From NCBI GenBank assembly GCA_021397835.1, contig JAJFZO010000889.1, forward strand, positions 310,001-374,000: a stretch of 64,000 nt of DNA. Direction: 5' to 3'. The notes below the pieces were generated by a model. The model was not told the DNA's origin. It saw only the letters and a list, made by a program, of their open reading frames with translations, and did not search any database. Shown piece after piece: positions 26,950-42,464 of this stretch (position 1 is the first letter of the stretch; every line of letters starts with the position of its first letter). Origin of the DNA: Moringa oleifera (taxonomy: Eukaryota > Streptophyta > Magnoliopsida > Brassicales > Moringaceae). Position numbers and translations under genes: made by a program.

Positions 26950-28830
26950 TCCTTTTTCCCTTTTTCTTCTCATATAATAGAGTCTTCATTTTTACATCAT
27001 TTCATTACAACTCCGTTTAAAAAAAAAAAAAAAAACCAGAGTTTTGATCCATTAACAATTTAGCCCGAGAGATTTTTATTCGGATTCATTATACAATCAA
27101 ACCAACAAATTATTTATTTAAAAGATATATTGAATTTTAATTTTCAATTTTAAATTAAATTATTTTATGTAGCAGTTTGATTACACTAATTAAATAAGCC
27201 AAAACATATCATCTTTAAACTGATCTAACCAATCCATTAATAAGTCATATAAATCAACAATTTGAATTTGCTCAATTAAACAATTAAGGAGGTTAAATAA
27301 ATTATATTACAAATTGAGCTTTTTCGACTTGTTCAAATTATAATTTTATTTAGATAAAAAGTTAATCAATCAAAATAATTAATAATATTAGCTCAAAATA
27401 TTTTGTTTTGGTTAATTTTTCATTCATAAATGTTAAAGTTAATACGAAATGTGTATAATATATTGTACAATTAGATTTCGTAAAATTCTATGAAAAGTTT
27501 ATTTAATGTCACATTAAGAAATAAGAGCTATTTAACTGTATATTTTATCAATTTTAATCAAATTCATGCAACATTTACATTTTTTAAAAGTTAATTTATC
27601 TTATAAAATGGATTTAAGTTTCTTTTAATCAATGATTTTTTTATTAAAAAGATGTGTTTATCATCTTAAACATTGATTAGCATTATTGATCAGTTTGCAT
27701 ATTAAAATTATATTATCATTAGATAAAAATATATGTTACTTTCAATTAATTTTACTATCACATTTAAAAAATATATTAATATTGTATATCTAATATTTTA
27801 AAATTTTAAAAAATAATAATTTATTTGTTATATTTTACTATCATTAGTTTATATATTTAAATTTTATCTTGTTATTTACATTAATTTTGACTTAATAAAT
27901 AAAACATCCTATTTAATAATTTCCTACTTAGATTTGTTGGTCTCAGAACAAAGTTCACATATAGTTGGGTAGAAAAAATGACTTGTTTATGGCTATGCTG
28001 GTCAAATAACAAATAAGATTAAGGCCATGCATTATATACCTGGTTGAGTTGGGATTAACTCATTAAACTGATTTATTCCCCCCCAAAAAAAATCTCATAA
28101 AACTGATAATTTCATAATCTTTTGTTGTATGAGGTAAATTTGAGTTCCATATTTGTAGGGGAACCCTAAAATTAGATAGATACACAAATTTCAACTATTT
28201 TATTTTTATTATTTGGCAATATAAAACTAATCTAGAACTTTTTAAACTTAGAAGTAGTTACCTTATATTTACATTTCTACATGATATTTATAATTATTCA
28301 ATAATTTTTTAAAATTTGTTTTTTTTTTCTAAATTTCAAGTGCCATTTATTGTATTTGAAATCAACTGGCATGATTTGAGGTATCAATTTGTAGGCAGCA
28401 CATTTAAATTTGTTGAATGTGAAAACTTAGCCACCAAACAAAATGTATAGCACAATGTTAATTTAACATTGCCACTAAATCAATGGGCAGTTTAGATTTC
28501 ATTCCAATTTCTTTTTCTGATATCGGTAATGGCAGTCAGATGGTTAAAGAGACGGTAAAATATTGTCAAACATTTAAAGTGCTACAAAATTTTGAAGAGA
28601 GATACAAACTTTCAGAATAGAAAGATTAATTACACTTTTCAGATAAAGCTTCCATTCAAAACCACCTAATTGCTAAGAAAAACAATGAAAAAGTTTGGGG
28701 AGACTTCCAATAGATTTAAATCCAAGTTATTCTAACAAACAATGCCCTGAAGTTTCAACCTATGTAATGATCATCAGAAAATGTATCTACTGATTCATTC
28801 TAATATCCAGTATTTAGCTTCAATCTCTCT
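26950..28830. other. AT-rich intergenic DNA between TSK and WNK, no gene seen
   Basis: The 5' flank of TSK (from 26749) begins with moderately GC-rich sequence containing CT-rich tracts near 26940-26970, then turns into AT-rich DNA with no open frame of note. In Arabidopsis, from memory, a ribosomal-protein gene lies between TSK and WNK6; nothing of the kind is visible here. Confidence 0.6.
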
Positions 28831-28836
28831 TTGTTA

Positions 28837-28863
28837 AAAAAAGAAAAGAAAAGAAAAGAAAAG
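28837..28863. repeat. (AAAAG)n microsatellite
   Basis: Five uninterrupted AAAAG units downstream of the WNK gene. Confidence 0.9.
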
Positions 28864-29072
28864 AGCAAGAAACCAGGGTCAGAATAGAGCTGGACTACTT
28901 CAGACATGAACAAGTATCTCTCATAGCAACTAACTTCCTCTTCCTAGTGCCCAACCAAAATAAAATGGAAAAAATCTCTTCTAGAAGAAACTTTCTACAC
29001 TTGCAAGGAAGGAAGATTTACACTCAGAGAAAGTGAAAAACAAGAAGCCAATAACTAGAAAAAGAAAAAAGA

Positions 29073-31966
<2,894 letters not shown>

Positions 31967-31997
31967 GTCAAATAGCTTGAAATCCTATCACTTCAAA

Positions 31998-32778
31998 TCT
32001 GCATTAAAAAATAATCAAAGTATGAATTCCTGAATGCAATAGCTACAAGTACATAAAAACTTGACGTTCAATCAAAAACCTTAACCCTATTTTAACTTGC
32101 ATTAAGTATTAGCTTACTAAGACGTTCATAGCCTTCATAAAAATCACATAAATAACAGAACCATTTGTCGAGTTGATACCAATTTCAGAAAACCAGTATT
32201 TAATATCAAGTCCCAACAACAATACTGCAAGAAGAAGGAAGCTTAGACATCAAAAAAAATAATTTAAAAACATATAAATTAACAGAAAAGGAAAAGAAAA
32301 ACCCAATTGGAGACCCTAAATCTACGCCTAATTTCAGCCCTCCAGAGCATCAAACTGGATATACTTCACACCATGAATCACATATAATAATCAAAATAAA
32401 GGAGAACTGCATAAACGTATACATAATATATTAACAAACGCACACAAATACGATATTTGTGAATGCGCATTAAAACTTAAATTATACGAGTGGAAAATTT
32501 GTACAAAAAAGTTTTAAGCTAATTTGACCTGGACGAGTAGCGGTTCGGTTGGTTTGGCTGCTTTATCAAAAGAAAAGAACCAAATTGCAAAGAATAACAG
32601 AGAGAAGAAAGCCGTAACCCTAATGAACGAATTAAAGGGGGGAGAGAGAGAGAAAGAGAGAAGGAAATCGAACAAGTGTCGTTTTGATGAATCGAAAACC
32701 ACCACCTCGTGTTCAAAAGCAAAAATCCCCTCTAAAAACAGCGAAAACTTGCCAGCTGAGAGAGCGTATATATTTATA
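31998..32778 (-). promoter_or_regulatory. Putative WNK promoter and 5'-UTR intron
   Basis: On the minus strand a TATA box (TATAAATA) lies at 32778-32771, which would place the start near 32740 in a CT-rich leader. A good donor (CCAG/GTCAAA after 32529) and a good acceptor (TGCAG/ATTTG, exon restarting at 31998) flank about 530 bp of AT-rich sequence. This predicts a leader intron ending 32 nt before the ATG. Inferred from sequence signals only. Confidence 0.45.
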
Positions 32779-34332
32779 CTTATCTGTCTAGCTCTTGAAA
32801 ATCTATTTTATTAGCAGATTCTCACGTACACCACTTGTGATTCACTTTCGCCTTGCGTCATTTGCGTGGTCTCTACTGATTGGATGACAAGGAGCCCGAT
32901 TAGCTGATTTGGAATCTTTTGATTGGACCGTCGTGCAAACGTGGTGACGCTGGATGGTGCGAGCAGTGGGGCCGCACGAAGATTCTTATCCATTTAGGAC
33001 CCCAGTTGGCTAAGGGTTAGTATCCTAGCAAAAGGAGGTATGGTAGTATCAAAAGGTCTCTAATTGGATAAAATTTACTATTCTAACAAACATACCAGAT
33101 ATTAAGAAAATTTATTGAAATTAATTACAGCAATTTTTCTCCTCATAAATAAATAAAAATAAAAATTTTATATTATTATGTTTTTATTATATCATACTTA
33201 ATTTGAAAAAAAAATTAATGATTTTATTTTTATTTTCTTTCTTAGGTTAATGCAATATTTGATTGCGAAATAATGCCCCCTTGATTGATCTCAGGGATCA
33301 ACAGGAATTGTCCAGCAGGGGGCCATTTGGGGAGAACAGGAGCACCAAGTGATCTCTAGAAAAGAGATAAAAATACTTTTTCATGTGAGCTTGTGTGGAA
33401 TATTTTTTAAAAAATTTAAAAAATATTTTTATAATTTATAATAATGATGTACAAAATAAATAAAAAAATTTAACCATTAATTTTGTTAAATATATTTCAT
33501 GTCATAATCTCTTTAAAAGTAAAAATATCTGGTCCTCTAGAAAATTATTATTAAGGGTAAAGAACATTCTTTATCTATAAAAAAATTATTTTACATTTCC
33601 AAATGGAAAATCTTAATAAACTTTTACTTATATATTTTCTTAATGAATTAATGCTCAATTGGAAATTAGATTTCGGAGCTCTTTTTTATTAATATACAAA
33701 AACAGTTTAAAATGCTTAATATAGAAAATGCCAACTATATGATAATAGTTTTACATAGGATTTATGAATAATCTCATAATACAATAAATAAATAAATACG
33801 TAATGTCCAACGTATTTAAGCGTCTATTTTAGTGTTTTGACGGGAATTTTGTGTTCCATAATTATATATAATTTTTTAAAAATTAGTTTAATAATAATTT
33901 TATTTAATAATTTTAAATTTAATTTAATAATAAGTTTATTCAAAAAAATTACATTTTCGTATTTATCTTAAAACTCTATTAATATTAAAATTTTATCAAG
34001 TATTAGTTATGTATATGTATATATATTCTAACTCATTCTTTGATTTATTAGGTCGGTTTTTTATTTTAATATTATTTTTCTTTTATATTCTTCATGATAA
34101 TAATAAGTATGATCATCTGTATTTTTTTAATTAATATTAATAAAGTAATGAAATTATAAAAGATTACACGAATAGATTTACTTCCCCTTTTTCTGCACTG
34201 GCCTAGTTATTATAAGTTTACAATTTTTTCTTTAAAAAAATCCAATCAATGTATGCACTATCTGTTTATTTATTTTTTCAAGATTGTTTGAGTGTCTTGT
34301 AGCCAAAATCGATGATAATATTAAATTGGATT

Positions 34333-34861
34333 AATATCATTAAAATCTTGAATTTTACCCTCTTTATTTAATCAAACTTAACTTTCAAAATGTATCCAAA
34401 CAAAATTTGATTTATTGATTTTATCCAAATAAAATTATGACTCAAAATAATTATAAAAAATTAATAATTTTTTTATTGTTAAAAATAACTGAAAACTTCT
34501 TAAATAGATTTTGCATTTCATTTTGATTTTATCTCCAAAAATTAAAATTTTTTAAACTAATTAGCTATTTTTTATAAATTTTTAAAATTTTTAAAAGTAT
34601 ATTTTTTAAAAAATATATTTTTAATACTTAAAAATTTTTAAGTTTTTTAATGATGATAATTTAAATATTTTATTATATTCTTGAAAAATTGTAAGTCAAA
34701 ATTCGTTATAAATATCTCAAATTTGAATATATTTAACATTAAAATTTTTAATAAGATTTAATTTTGATAAAATTAAATGTTAAGATTTATTTAGATACAT
34801 TTTGAAAGTAAATATTTGATTAAAAAGAGAGAATAAAACTTAAAGTTTTAAATAATATTTA
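34333..34861. mobile_element. MITE-like element with long terminal inverted repeats
   Basis: The left end (about 34333-34404, ...TCTTTATTTAATCAAA ... TTTCAAAATGTATCC) reads in reverse complement as the right end (about 34783-34861, GATACATTTTGAAAGT ... TTTGATTAAA). The match is imperfect but extends over more than 70 bp, enclosing about 380 bp without coding capacity. The interior includes GATGATAATTT and AAGTCAAAATT, shared with 56049-56570 and 5168-5275. A non-autonomous DNA transposon is the simplest reading. Target-site duplication was not determined. Confidence 0.55.
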
Positions 34862-35670
34862 TCTTATTAAACTTTATAACATTTTGACAATTCTAAAGCA
34901 ATTTTGTATTTATGACTCACTTAAAAAATGTTTTGCGATATGGTAAATAAGTTGATTTTAATTTTATATAAGTCGGGTAAATTGATACATGGCATTTTTA
35001 TGAAAATAATAATTTTTTAAAGTATAATTTTATTAAAATTTTGTCATAATATTAACAGCAATTAACACTCCGTTTAAAATTTTAATTTTTAATAATTTTT
35101 AAATTAACATTGTAAACATTATATATTTTAGTATTTTAATTATTTTAAATTTATTGTAAAAAATTATTATTAATTATTTTTTACTTTAAATTATATGCAC
35201 ACAATATAAAAATAATATATTATTTAAATACATAAATTTTAACAATATAAATTTGAAAAATTTCATTCATGTGTTTCTAATTTTTATTTTGAAACAATGA
35301 GGATGTCTCTCTTTAAATTTTTCAAAAAATTAATATTAATATAATTATTTTATAATTTTATAATTTAATAACATATTAAATTGATAACCTTTATCTACAT
35401 TGTTGTAAATCTAAATTTAATGATATTTAGTATAAAAATCATTTTTATGTTAATTTATAATTTTTATTAAAATATTTTAAAATAATCATTAATGATAAAT
35501 TTTATTTTAAAATAGTAAAATTTTTACACCGAGAACAATTCATAAGTCAAGATTAACATAATAGAGTCCAATATATCGAAACGTAGGTTTAAAATTGATA
35601 CTATATTTTTTTTTTGTTTTTAAAGTTTTGGACCATGAGCAAGATGTAAATCTATTTGATGTAATTGACC

Positions 35671-35691
35671 TATATATATATATATATATAA
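35671..35691. repeat. (TA)n microsatellite
   Basis: About 10 TA units at the left border of the tandem duplication. Confidence 0.95.
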
Positions 35692-36060
35692 CTATTAAAA
35701 TTTACAAATTACTAATTTAATGTTAAAATTGATTGTGAACATCATAATAAATATTACAACATAAATTTATTTTTGTAATAATAACAGTAATGTATTTTAA
35801 TATTATTTTTATGTATTATACAAATTTTAATGTTATATATGTGTATATATAACTTTATTTATTATAAAAAGCTGACTATACAAAATAATACTTAATATGT
35901 TTTAATAATAAAACTGTTGAAATTTACAAATTACTAATTTGATGTCAATATTAATTGTAGACATCAAAATTAATATTACAACATAAATTTATTTTTTAAT
36001 GATAATATATTTTAAAATTATTTTTATGAATTATACAAATTTTTATTTTATATATATATA
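35690..36060 (+). repeat. Direct tandem duplication of about 150-bp units
   Basis: Unit 1 (about 35690-35850) and unit 2 (about 35911-36060) share in order AATTTACAAATTACTAATTT, an ATTGT.GACATCA segment, AATATTACAACATAAATTTA, TTATTTTTATG and TTATACAAATTTT. The shared order over 150 bp is beyond what AT-richness explains. AATTGACCT also occurs before unit 1 (about 35662) and after unit 2 (about 36104), so the repeat unit may be longer. No coding potential. Confidence 0.65.
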
Positions 36061-38904
36061 TGCACGGAAAGACTTTAGCGTTTTTAAAGATTGACATGTT
36101 CTTTAATTGACCTGAATATTTATCATTATATATATATATACATGCTTCAATAATTATTAATATTAGATATTTATAAATTTAAAAATTAATTTAATTTTAA
36201 AGCAACAGATTTTTAAATTGATAATCATTATGATTCAAAATTTTTTGTAATCAGTAAGTATAATTTTGAAATATTAATAATTATTAAATTATGTATAAAT
36301 TAAATTATATAATATCATAATATTTCTAAAAATATTATTATTAAATAATTTATAATTTTAAAAATTTAAAATATAAAAATACTGATAATTTTTATCTACA
36401 TTATCTTAAAACTTAAATTTGGTAAAATTTATTGAAAAAATAATATTGATTTCATAATATTTTAAATTAATATATATAACATAATTTAAAATTATATGTG
36501 TAGAGAAATTTATAATTAAAAATTATTATAATATATCATAATTGAAAAACTTCACAATTTTGATAATATTATAATATTGATAAATTTATTAAAATATTTG
36601 AATTGATTTTCAATATTACGTTGATATTATAAGCTTTTATAACATAAATTATCAATTAATAATACTTTCAAAATTTTTATAACATCTCAAAAATTATTTT
36701 TCTCAATATTAATATATATTACTAAATTTAAACATATTTTATTAAAATAAAAGAACAATAATTCAGTTAGTAATGAAAGACAAGGAAGTATACTTCTAAT
36801 GCACTTTTAATTGCCATTTTTTTTTATCAATTTCAATCATTTTAATATTAAATTAAAATATAATATAATTTAAAATTTATTATTTAATAATATTTATCTT
36901 AAAATATTCGAGTTTGAGATTACTATAAAGCTGTAACTTCATATATTATATTTATTTGATTTTACTATGATGAATAACTGTTCAATTAACGTTTTATCAG
37001 AAATGTGAATATGATTTTAATTATTTTATAATTTTTTATGATATAAATTTTATAATTAATTTAACTAATTTGTTAATTTATATTTTAAAATTTTAATTTT
37101 AAATAATTTAATAACTTTATCGTTCATAACTAATTTAAAATAAAATCTTATTGTTCTCTACAATTTCTTTTATGACACAAAATCTATTCATTCTTGGTGT
37201 AATTGCTTATAACATTTTTTTTTTAACTAATGTCAAAACAAATAAAATTTATTTTTTACATCAAAATTAATAAAAATATGTAAAATAAATTCAAATTAAA
37301 AATAAAAGTAATTATTTTTTTAATATAATTCAATTAAACTCACAATGAAATTCTTTTGAATATAATTCAATTGGCCTCAAATTTAACTTAGTTTCTGTTT
37401 GCTTCCAATTGATAGAATAAAACAGTAAAACTCGAACTCTAACAGTTGTTATACCCTTAAATTTAAAATAAGAATTTATATGATAAATTCAAGTCTTAGA
37501 TTTTAAAATGTACTATAATCATAGTTAATTAATTAATTAATTTTTAGAACTTCAAAAAACTAAAAAGGAAAAAGAGAAGGGAATTCAAATAACTTCTATT
37601 TGAATTGTTTAATTGATTTGATTCGTTTACATATGCTTTAATGAAAACCAACTTAGGGATGATCTTTCAGTGGATAACAGTATCAGTTATCTTAACTTTC
37701 CTTTTAATGCAAAACAAAATATGGCAAAGCAAACAAATCAGTAGCCTGTAGCATTAAAATGCATAAAGCAGAAGCAGGAAAGCAAGCACATCATGCAGGG
37801 GCAGGGAAACACCCAGGAAGAAAAATAAGGCCACCAGAATATTCAGCAATTTGCAGCTGTTACTCTTGGCTGACCTTGACTAAAACACACCTGCATTGAA
37901 ACTTATTGCATCTTTTGATCTTTCCATTTATCACAACGCTTCACGTTCAGATCTTCCTCTTTCTTCCTCTAGATTTCGAAGTCAGATTTCTGTTTTCATG
38001 TATTGCTCATATTGATCACTTGGCTCCAAGTTTCAGTTTGACTCAGAATAATCAAAGCTCAATTCTTCCCATTCTGCAAGAATGATCTCTAGCAAAGGCA
38101 GCAGTCCTGTTGAGGACTAAAAATGCAATATCCAGGGAATAACCCATCATACATATTACCCTTTTCACAATTTATCTTGAGAACAGTTTTCCTAGTTCTG
38201 CAGTCACATGATGAAGTGGGACAGGAGGCAGCCACTGTAGTTTGTCTGCTCTTGTCAAAGTCAAGTCTTTATTATGAATTCAGGAAATTACACAGTTTCC
38301 TGCCTTCCAGCTTGCTTATTTTGTCCCATTTAATTTTGACTTCAAAATGTACAAATTCCACCCATGATGATGTAAACCCTCGAAACACGTTAAATCAAAG
38401 AGTCAGTCTTGCCCAAATATTTTTTCCAATCAACAAATAACTGAAAAACAAAAAATTCAACAAAATTATTAAACTGTTGATCATGTGATCACCCTTCTTT
38501 TGCATTGCAGGGGAGAGAGACACAAGGCAAAGCCACTCGGGGACTGGATATGCATATCAACTATGACTTTTGATTATCATAATCAAAGAGACTATTCTTA
38601 GTCCAAAATTAATGTGGGACAGCGAAGCAGATGCAGACAGGACTAAACCACCAGTCAACGCTGATTGATGCATTATGGTTAATCTACTGGTATTCAATGA
38701 GACTTTTCAATCCAATTCAACAGACTTTCAGAATTCCTGGAAGCTACACTATAACTTGCTGCTGACTCCGTCTTCCTCTACGAGTCCTCTCCAAGAGATA
38801 CCCGGGTAATTGTTTCCCTCATGCAGGTTAGCCAAGTCCTTTATATCATATGAGTATTGAATCCAAGGTTTTCTTAGATAAGATTTTTCTCCGGCCTCTC
38901 TTCC

Positions 38905-41247
38905 ATGGCTCCTATCTTGTTCTTTCTTTTTCTCTCTGCAACTCTTGGAGCAGCAGCTCAACAAAGACACAACATAAGCTCAGGGTCTTCTCTAACGCCC
39001 ACCAAAAACCCTTCATGGCTGTCACCTTCTGGTCTGTATGCTTTTGGTTTCTATCGGCAAGCCAGTGGCTATGCAATAGGAATTTTTCTAGCAGGAATTC
39101 CGCAAAAGACTGTAGTCTGGACAGCCAACCGAGACAACCCGCCGGTTTCTGGTGATGTTATTCTGAATTTCACGACTGATGGAAGACTAATCCTAGGATC
39201 AGGACGAGGCCAAGATACAAATGTTGTAGATTCTGAACCTGCTGAAGCAGCAGCTATGCTTGATACAGGCAATTTCGTTCTGTATAATCAAGCACAGCAG
39301 ATAATATGGCAAAGTTTTGACCATCCAACTAATACATTGTTACAGGGTCAGCAACTCAAAGCAGGTTCACAGCTGTTTTCAAGCAAATCAGAAGCTGATC
39401 AATCCATGGGAATATTCCGTCTAAACATGCAGCAAGATGGAAATCTGGTTCAGTATCCTGTGGATACTCCGGACACAGCCCCATATTCCTACTGGTCATC
39501 TGGTACAGATGGAAAAGGAGACGGTGTAACATTAAATCTTGATGATGATGGTCGTTTCTACCTGCTCAATTCTACTGGGTTCAACATAAAAACTATAAAT
39601 GAAGGAGGTGGCAGAAATGGAAATGGAACAATCTACCTAATGAAACTTGATGCCGATGGAATTTTCCGAGTGTATTCTATTGAAGTGAATCAACATGGCA
39701 ATCAATCTGATGTGTGGGCATCTACGGATAACAAGTGCAACCCCAAGGGTTTATGTGGCCCCAATGGGTTCTGTGTCACACAAGATCAAGATGCAGATTG
39801 CAGATGTCTTCCAGGATTTGCAAGAGTTGAAGAAGGCAATTGGGCTTCTGGCTGTGAAAGGAATTTCTCCACACAAAGCTGCAAAAACAGTGATGAGAAT
39901 ATTATCAGATACACCATTCAAGGAGTTCCTAATACTGTATGGGAAGATGCGTCATATTCTGTTCTGTCACTATCAACCAAAGAAGATTGCGAAACAGCAT
40001 GCTTGCTGGACTGCATCTGCGAAGCTGCAATGTATAATGATGGAAATTGCAAAAAGCTACGGCTTCCTCTCAGATTTGGCAGGCGCAATCTGGATAGTTC
40101 CAACGTTGCCTTGATCAAAGTAGGACTCGGTCCATCCATGTCCCGTCCTCCTCCAGTGGTTGTTCCCCCAGAGAAGAAGGAAGAACTGGGAAGGAAAATT
40201 CTGATTGTCAGTGTTTCTCTAATTGCTTTTGCATTCGCTGTGCTGGCAATCGCTGGCGTCCTCATCCACAAGAGTCATGTCTGGGCATATAAAAGAGTTT
40301 TACCTAATGGCAACTTTGGACTGATTGAGGCCATTGCCTTAAGATCATTTACTTATGCAGAACTGGTGGAAGTAACCAACAATTTCGAGGAAGAGATTGG
40401 TCAGGGAGCATTTGGCACAGTCTACAAGGGGACACTGCCTGATAGTCAGCAGGTTGTGGCTGTTAAAAAACTGCATAGAGTGTCAACCGAAGGGGAAAGA
40501 GAGTTCCAGACAGAGATGAAAACTATTGGGAGAACTCATCACCGGAATTTAGTCAAACTGCTCGGTCACTGCCTGGATGGACCTAACAGACTTCTGGTGT
40601 ATGAATTTATGAGAAATGGATCACTTGCAGATATACTGTTTACAACTGAGAAAGAGAACCAACCTTGTTGGGATGAAAGAATGGAAATAGGCCGCGACAT
40701 AGCAAGAGGCCTCCTCTATCTTCATGAAGATTGTGAGACCCAGATCATCCATTGTGACATAAAGCCTCAGAACATACTGATTGATGAGTACAGATGCGCA
40801 AAGATATCCGACTTTGGATTGGCCAAGCTGCTCAAGCCAGACCAAACAAGAACGTTTACAGGGATCAGAGGAACGAAGGGGTATGTGGCTCCAGAGTGGC
40901 ACAGAAAGCTGCCTGTTACAGTGAAAGCTGATGTTTACAGTTTCGGAATTGTTTTGTTGGAGCTCATATGTCGTCGACGCAGTGTTGACTGGAGCCTTCC
41001 TGAGGAGGAAGCCATTCTCGAAGAATTGGTTTACCACTGCTTTGAGACTGGTGAGCTGGTGAAAATGGTTGGCACTGATGAAAGAGTGAATAAGAAGCAA
41101 TTGGAAAGGGTGGTTAAAGTGGCCTTATGGTGCATCCTTGATGAGCCATCACTCCGTCCTTCCATGAAAAAGGTATTACTTATGTTGGAAGGGACTGTAG
41201 ACATTCCAACACCTCCCAATCCGACGTCTTTCCTTAGCACAATCTAG
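38905..41247 (+). CDS. G-type lectin S-receptor-like Ser/Thr kinase (LECRK/RLK1 type), intronless
   Basis: A single 780-codon exon. Residues 1 to about 18 are a signal peptide (MAPILFFLFLSATLGAAA). A B-lectin domain spans about 20-150 (VVWTANRDNPP at 70-80; IIWQSFDHPTNTLL). An EGF-like, Cys-rich segment lies at 278-317 (CNPKGLCGPNGFC) and a PAN-like Cys cluster at about 326-382. The transmembrane helix is about 431-454. The cytosolic kinase domain is about 494-765: GQGAFGTVYKG, VAVKK with Lys521, HCDIKPQN at 616-623 (Asp618), DFG at 636-638 and VAPEW. The Cys in HCD instead of HRD makes it a non-RD kinase, a class often tied to immune receptors. The length, lack of introns and layout fit the LECRK1-4/RLK1 branch. 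It is on the strand opposite to its neighbours and interrupts the WNK - DUF167 order. Ligand unknown; all key kinase residues are intact, so it looks functional. Confidence 0.95.
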   Translation: MAPILFFLFLSATLGAAAQQRHNISSGSSLTPTKNPSWLSPSGLYAFGFYRQASGYAIGIFLAGIPQKTVVWTANRDNPPVSGDVILNFTTDGRLILGSGRGQDTNVVDSEPAEAAAMLDTGNFVLYNQAQQIIWQSFDHPTNTLLQGQQLKAGSQLFSSKSEADQSMGIFRLNMQQDGNLVQYPVDTPDTAPYSYWSSGTDGKGDGVTLNLDDDGRFYLLNSTGFNIKTINEGGGRNGNGTIYLMKLDADGIFRVYSIEVNQHGNQSDVWASTDNKCNPKGLCGPNGFCVTQDQDADCRCLPGFARVEEGNWASGCERNFSTQSCKNSDENIIRYTIQGVPNTVWEDASYSVLSLSTKEDCETACLLDCICEAAMYNDGNCKKLRLPLRFGRRNLDSSNVALIKVGLGPSMSRPPPVVVPPEKKEELGRKILIVSVSLIAFAFAVLAIAGVLIHKSHVWAYKRVLPNGNFGLIEAIALRSFTYAELVEVTNNFEEEIGQGAFGTVYKGTLPDSQQVVAVKKLHRVSTEGEREFQTEMKTIGRTHHRNLVKLLGHCLDGPNRLLVYEFMRNGSLADILFTTEKENQPCWDERMEIGRDIARGLLYLHEDCETQIIHCDIKPQNILIDEYRCAKISDFGLAKLLKPDQTRTFTGIRGTKGYVAPEWHRKLPVTVKADVYSFGIVLLELICRRRSVDWSLPEEEAILEELVYHCFETGELVKMVGTDERVNKKQLERVVKVALWCILDEPSLRPSMKKVLLMLEGTVDIPTPPNPTSFLSTI

Positions 41248-42464
41248 CTAGCTCATCTTGGTATTTGGCTTTGGACCTATATCTTGAGCCTTACATTAGA
41301 AAGTATCCACCTCAAATCTTTGAGCTAATTGCCCTGCAGTCAGGTGAGTGTAGAATGGTTCCTGGGATGTTTCAAAACGATGTCTCACTTCAAGGACCCT
41401 GAAACAAAATTGTCTGCTACTGTTGAATAAATGATATAGATGTGTTATCAATTAACTTTTACAAAGCGTGTGTAATAAACTCAGCCACTAGAACAAGGAA
41501 ATAAATCATGTTTAGAATTCCAGCAAATAATTATATGAAAAGTTGGAAACCTTGATCAATTTAACCACTTGCATAGACATTAAGAGCTCACGTTTAGGCA
41601 TTTGGCCCACTTGGGCAGCAAATAGAAAGACTTGGTGGCCAGAAAAAGCAGAAGCCTACTGCACTTAACAACACTATAACAAGCCTGGTCTGAGTCGGAG
41701 GGCTATGCTTCTGTGGTGAATTGATCAGCTACTATCGTATTTGAGCAATGAACGATGATTGAAAGCTAAGCTAGACAATGTATACATATGTTTTACACTA
41801 TACCATGACATACTAATTTGGCTTCTTTACTTCTTCAGTGTAGTAATCTCCTTACAGCCTCAGCTCCTTACGCCTCTTTTCTTTTTCCTTCTTTTCTCTT
41901 AATTTTTGTTTTCTTTCATCTGGATTCATATCAGACAGTGCCCAAAAAGTTTCAGCTAGAGAAGGTAGCTTGGCATGTCAATGAGGATATAATGCACAAT
42001 TTCTCAGTTCTCAGCCATTGTAAGGTATGACCTTAGCAATTTCACAAATCAAATACCCCACAACAAATTTGTAGAAGCACCACAACTAAATCTCAAAACA
42101 TTTGATGACAAGTGAAGTTCCGGGCTTTATTATGTGGGTGAGGGTGTGTGAAATATGCGATATGAAATTATTAAAGATATTAGGAGAAACAAAGGCTGAA
42201 CAATTGAAGAATAGACCTGAAGTCGATGACAGTGCAATAAAATTGTATGACTATACATATCATTTGTTTATGAAGAGCAATCCAGATTCTGTGGATCTAA
42301 TTACAATTATAATGACCTGAAGTAGGTCATCAGCACTAAAGACAACTGATCAAACGTATCCAGATCCAGCATCACTGGATTAGGTGTCAAATTACAAGGA
42401 TATCGGGAAGTGACAACCATAAAGATCAATCCATGGATGGAGAGACAATATCTTGCTTTCACTA
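41248..42464. other. Convergent intergenic region, no gene seen
   Basis: Lies between the 3' ends of the lectin kinase (plus) and the DUF167 gene (minus), so it should hold both 3' UTRs. A few frames of 60-75 codons occur (for example 42102-42320), but none shows family resemblance. Confidence 0.6.

Larger units (their letters stand above)
33000..38100. other. Long AT-rich region with repeats, no gene seen
   Basis: About 5 kb of extremely AT-rich DNA without a credible open frame. It holds an inverted-repeat element (34333-34861), a TA microsatellite and a tandem duplication (35690-36060). From about 37650 base composition becomes more balanced, and this is the 5' flank of the lectin kinase gene. 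Confidence 0.65.

Noticed and set aside
39918..40271. Minus-strand frames inside the lectin kinase gene
   Set aside because: Shadows of the 780-codon exon; the plus-strand product has all domains of the family.
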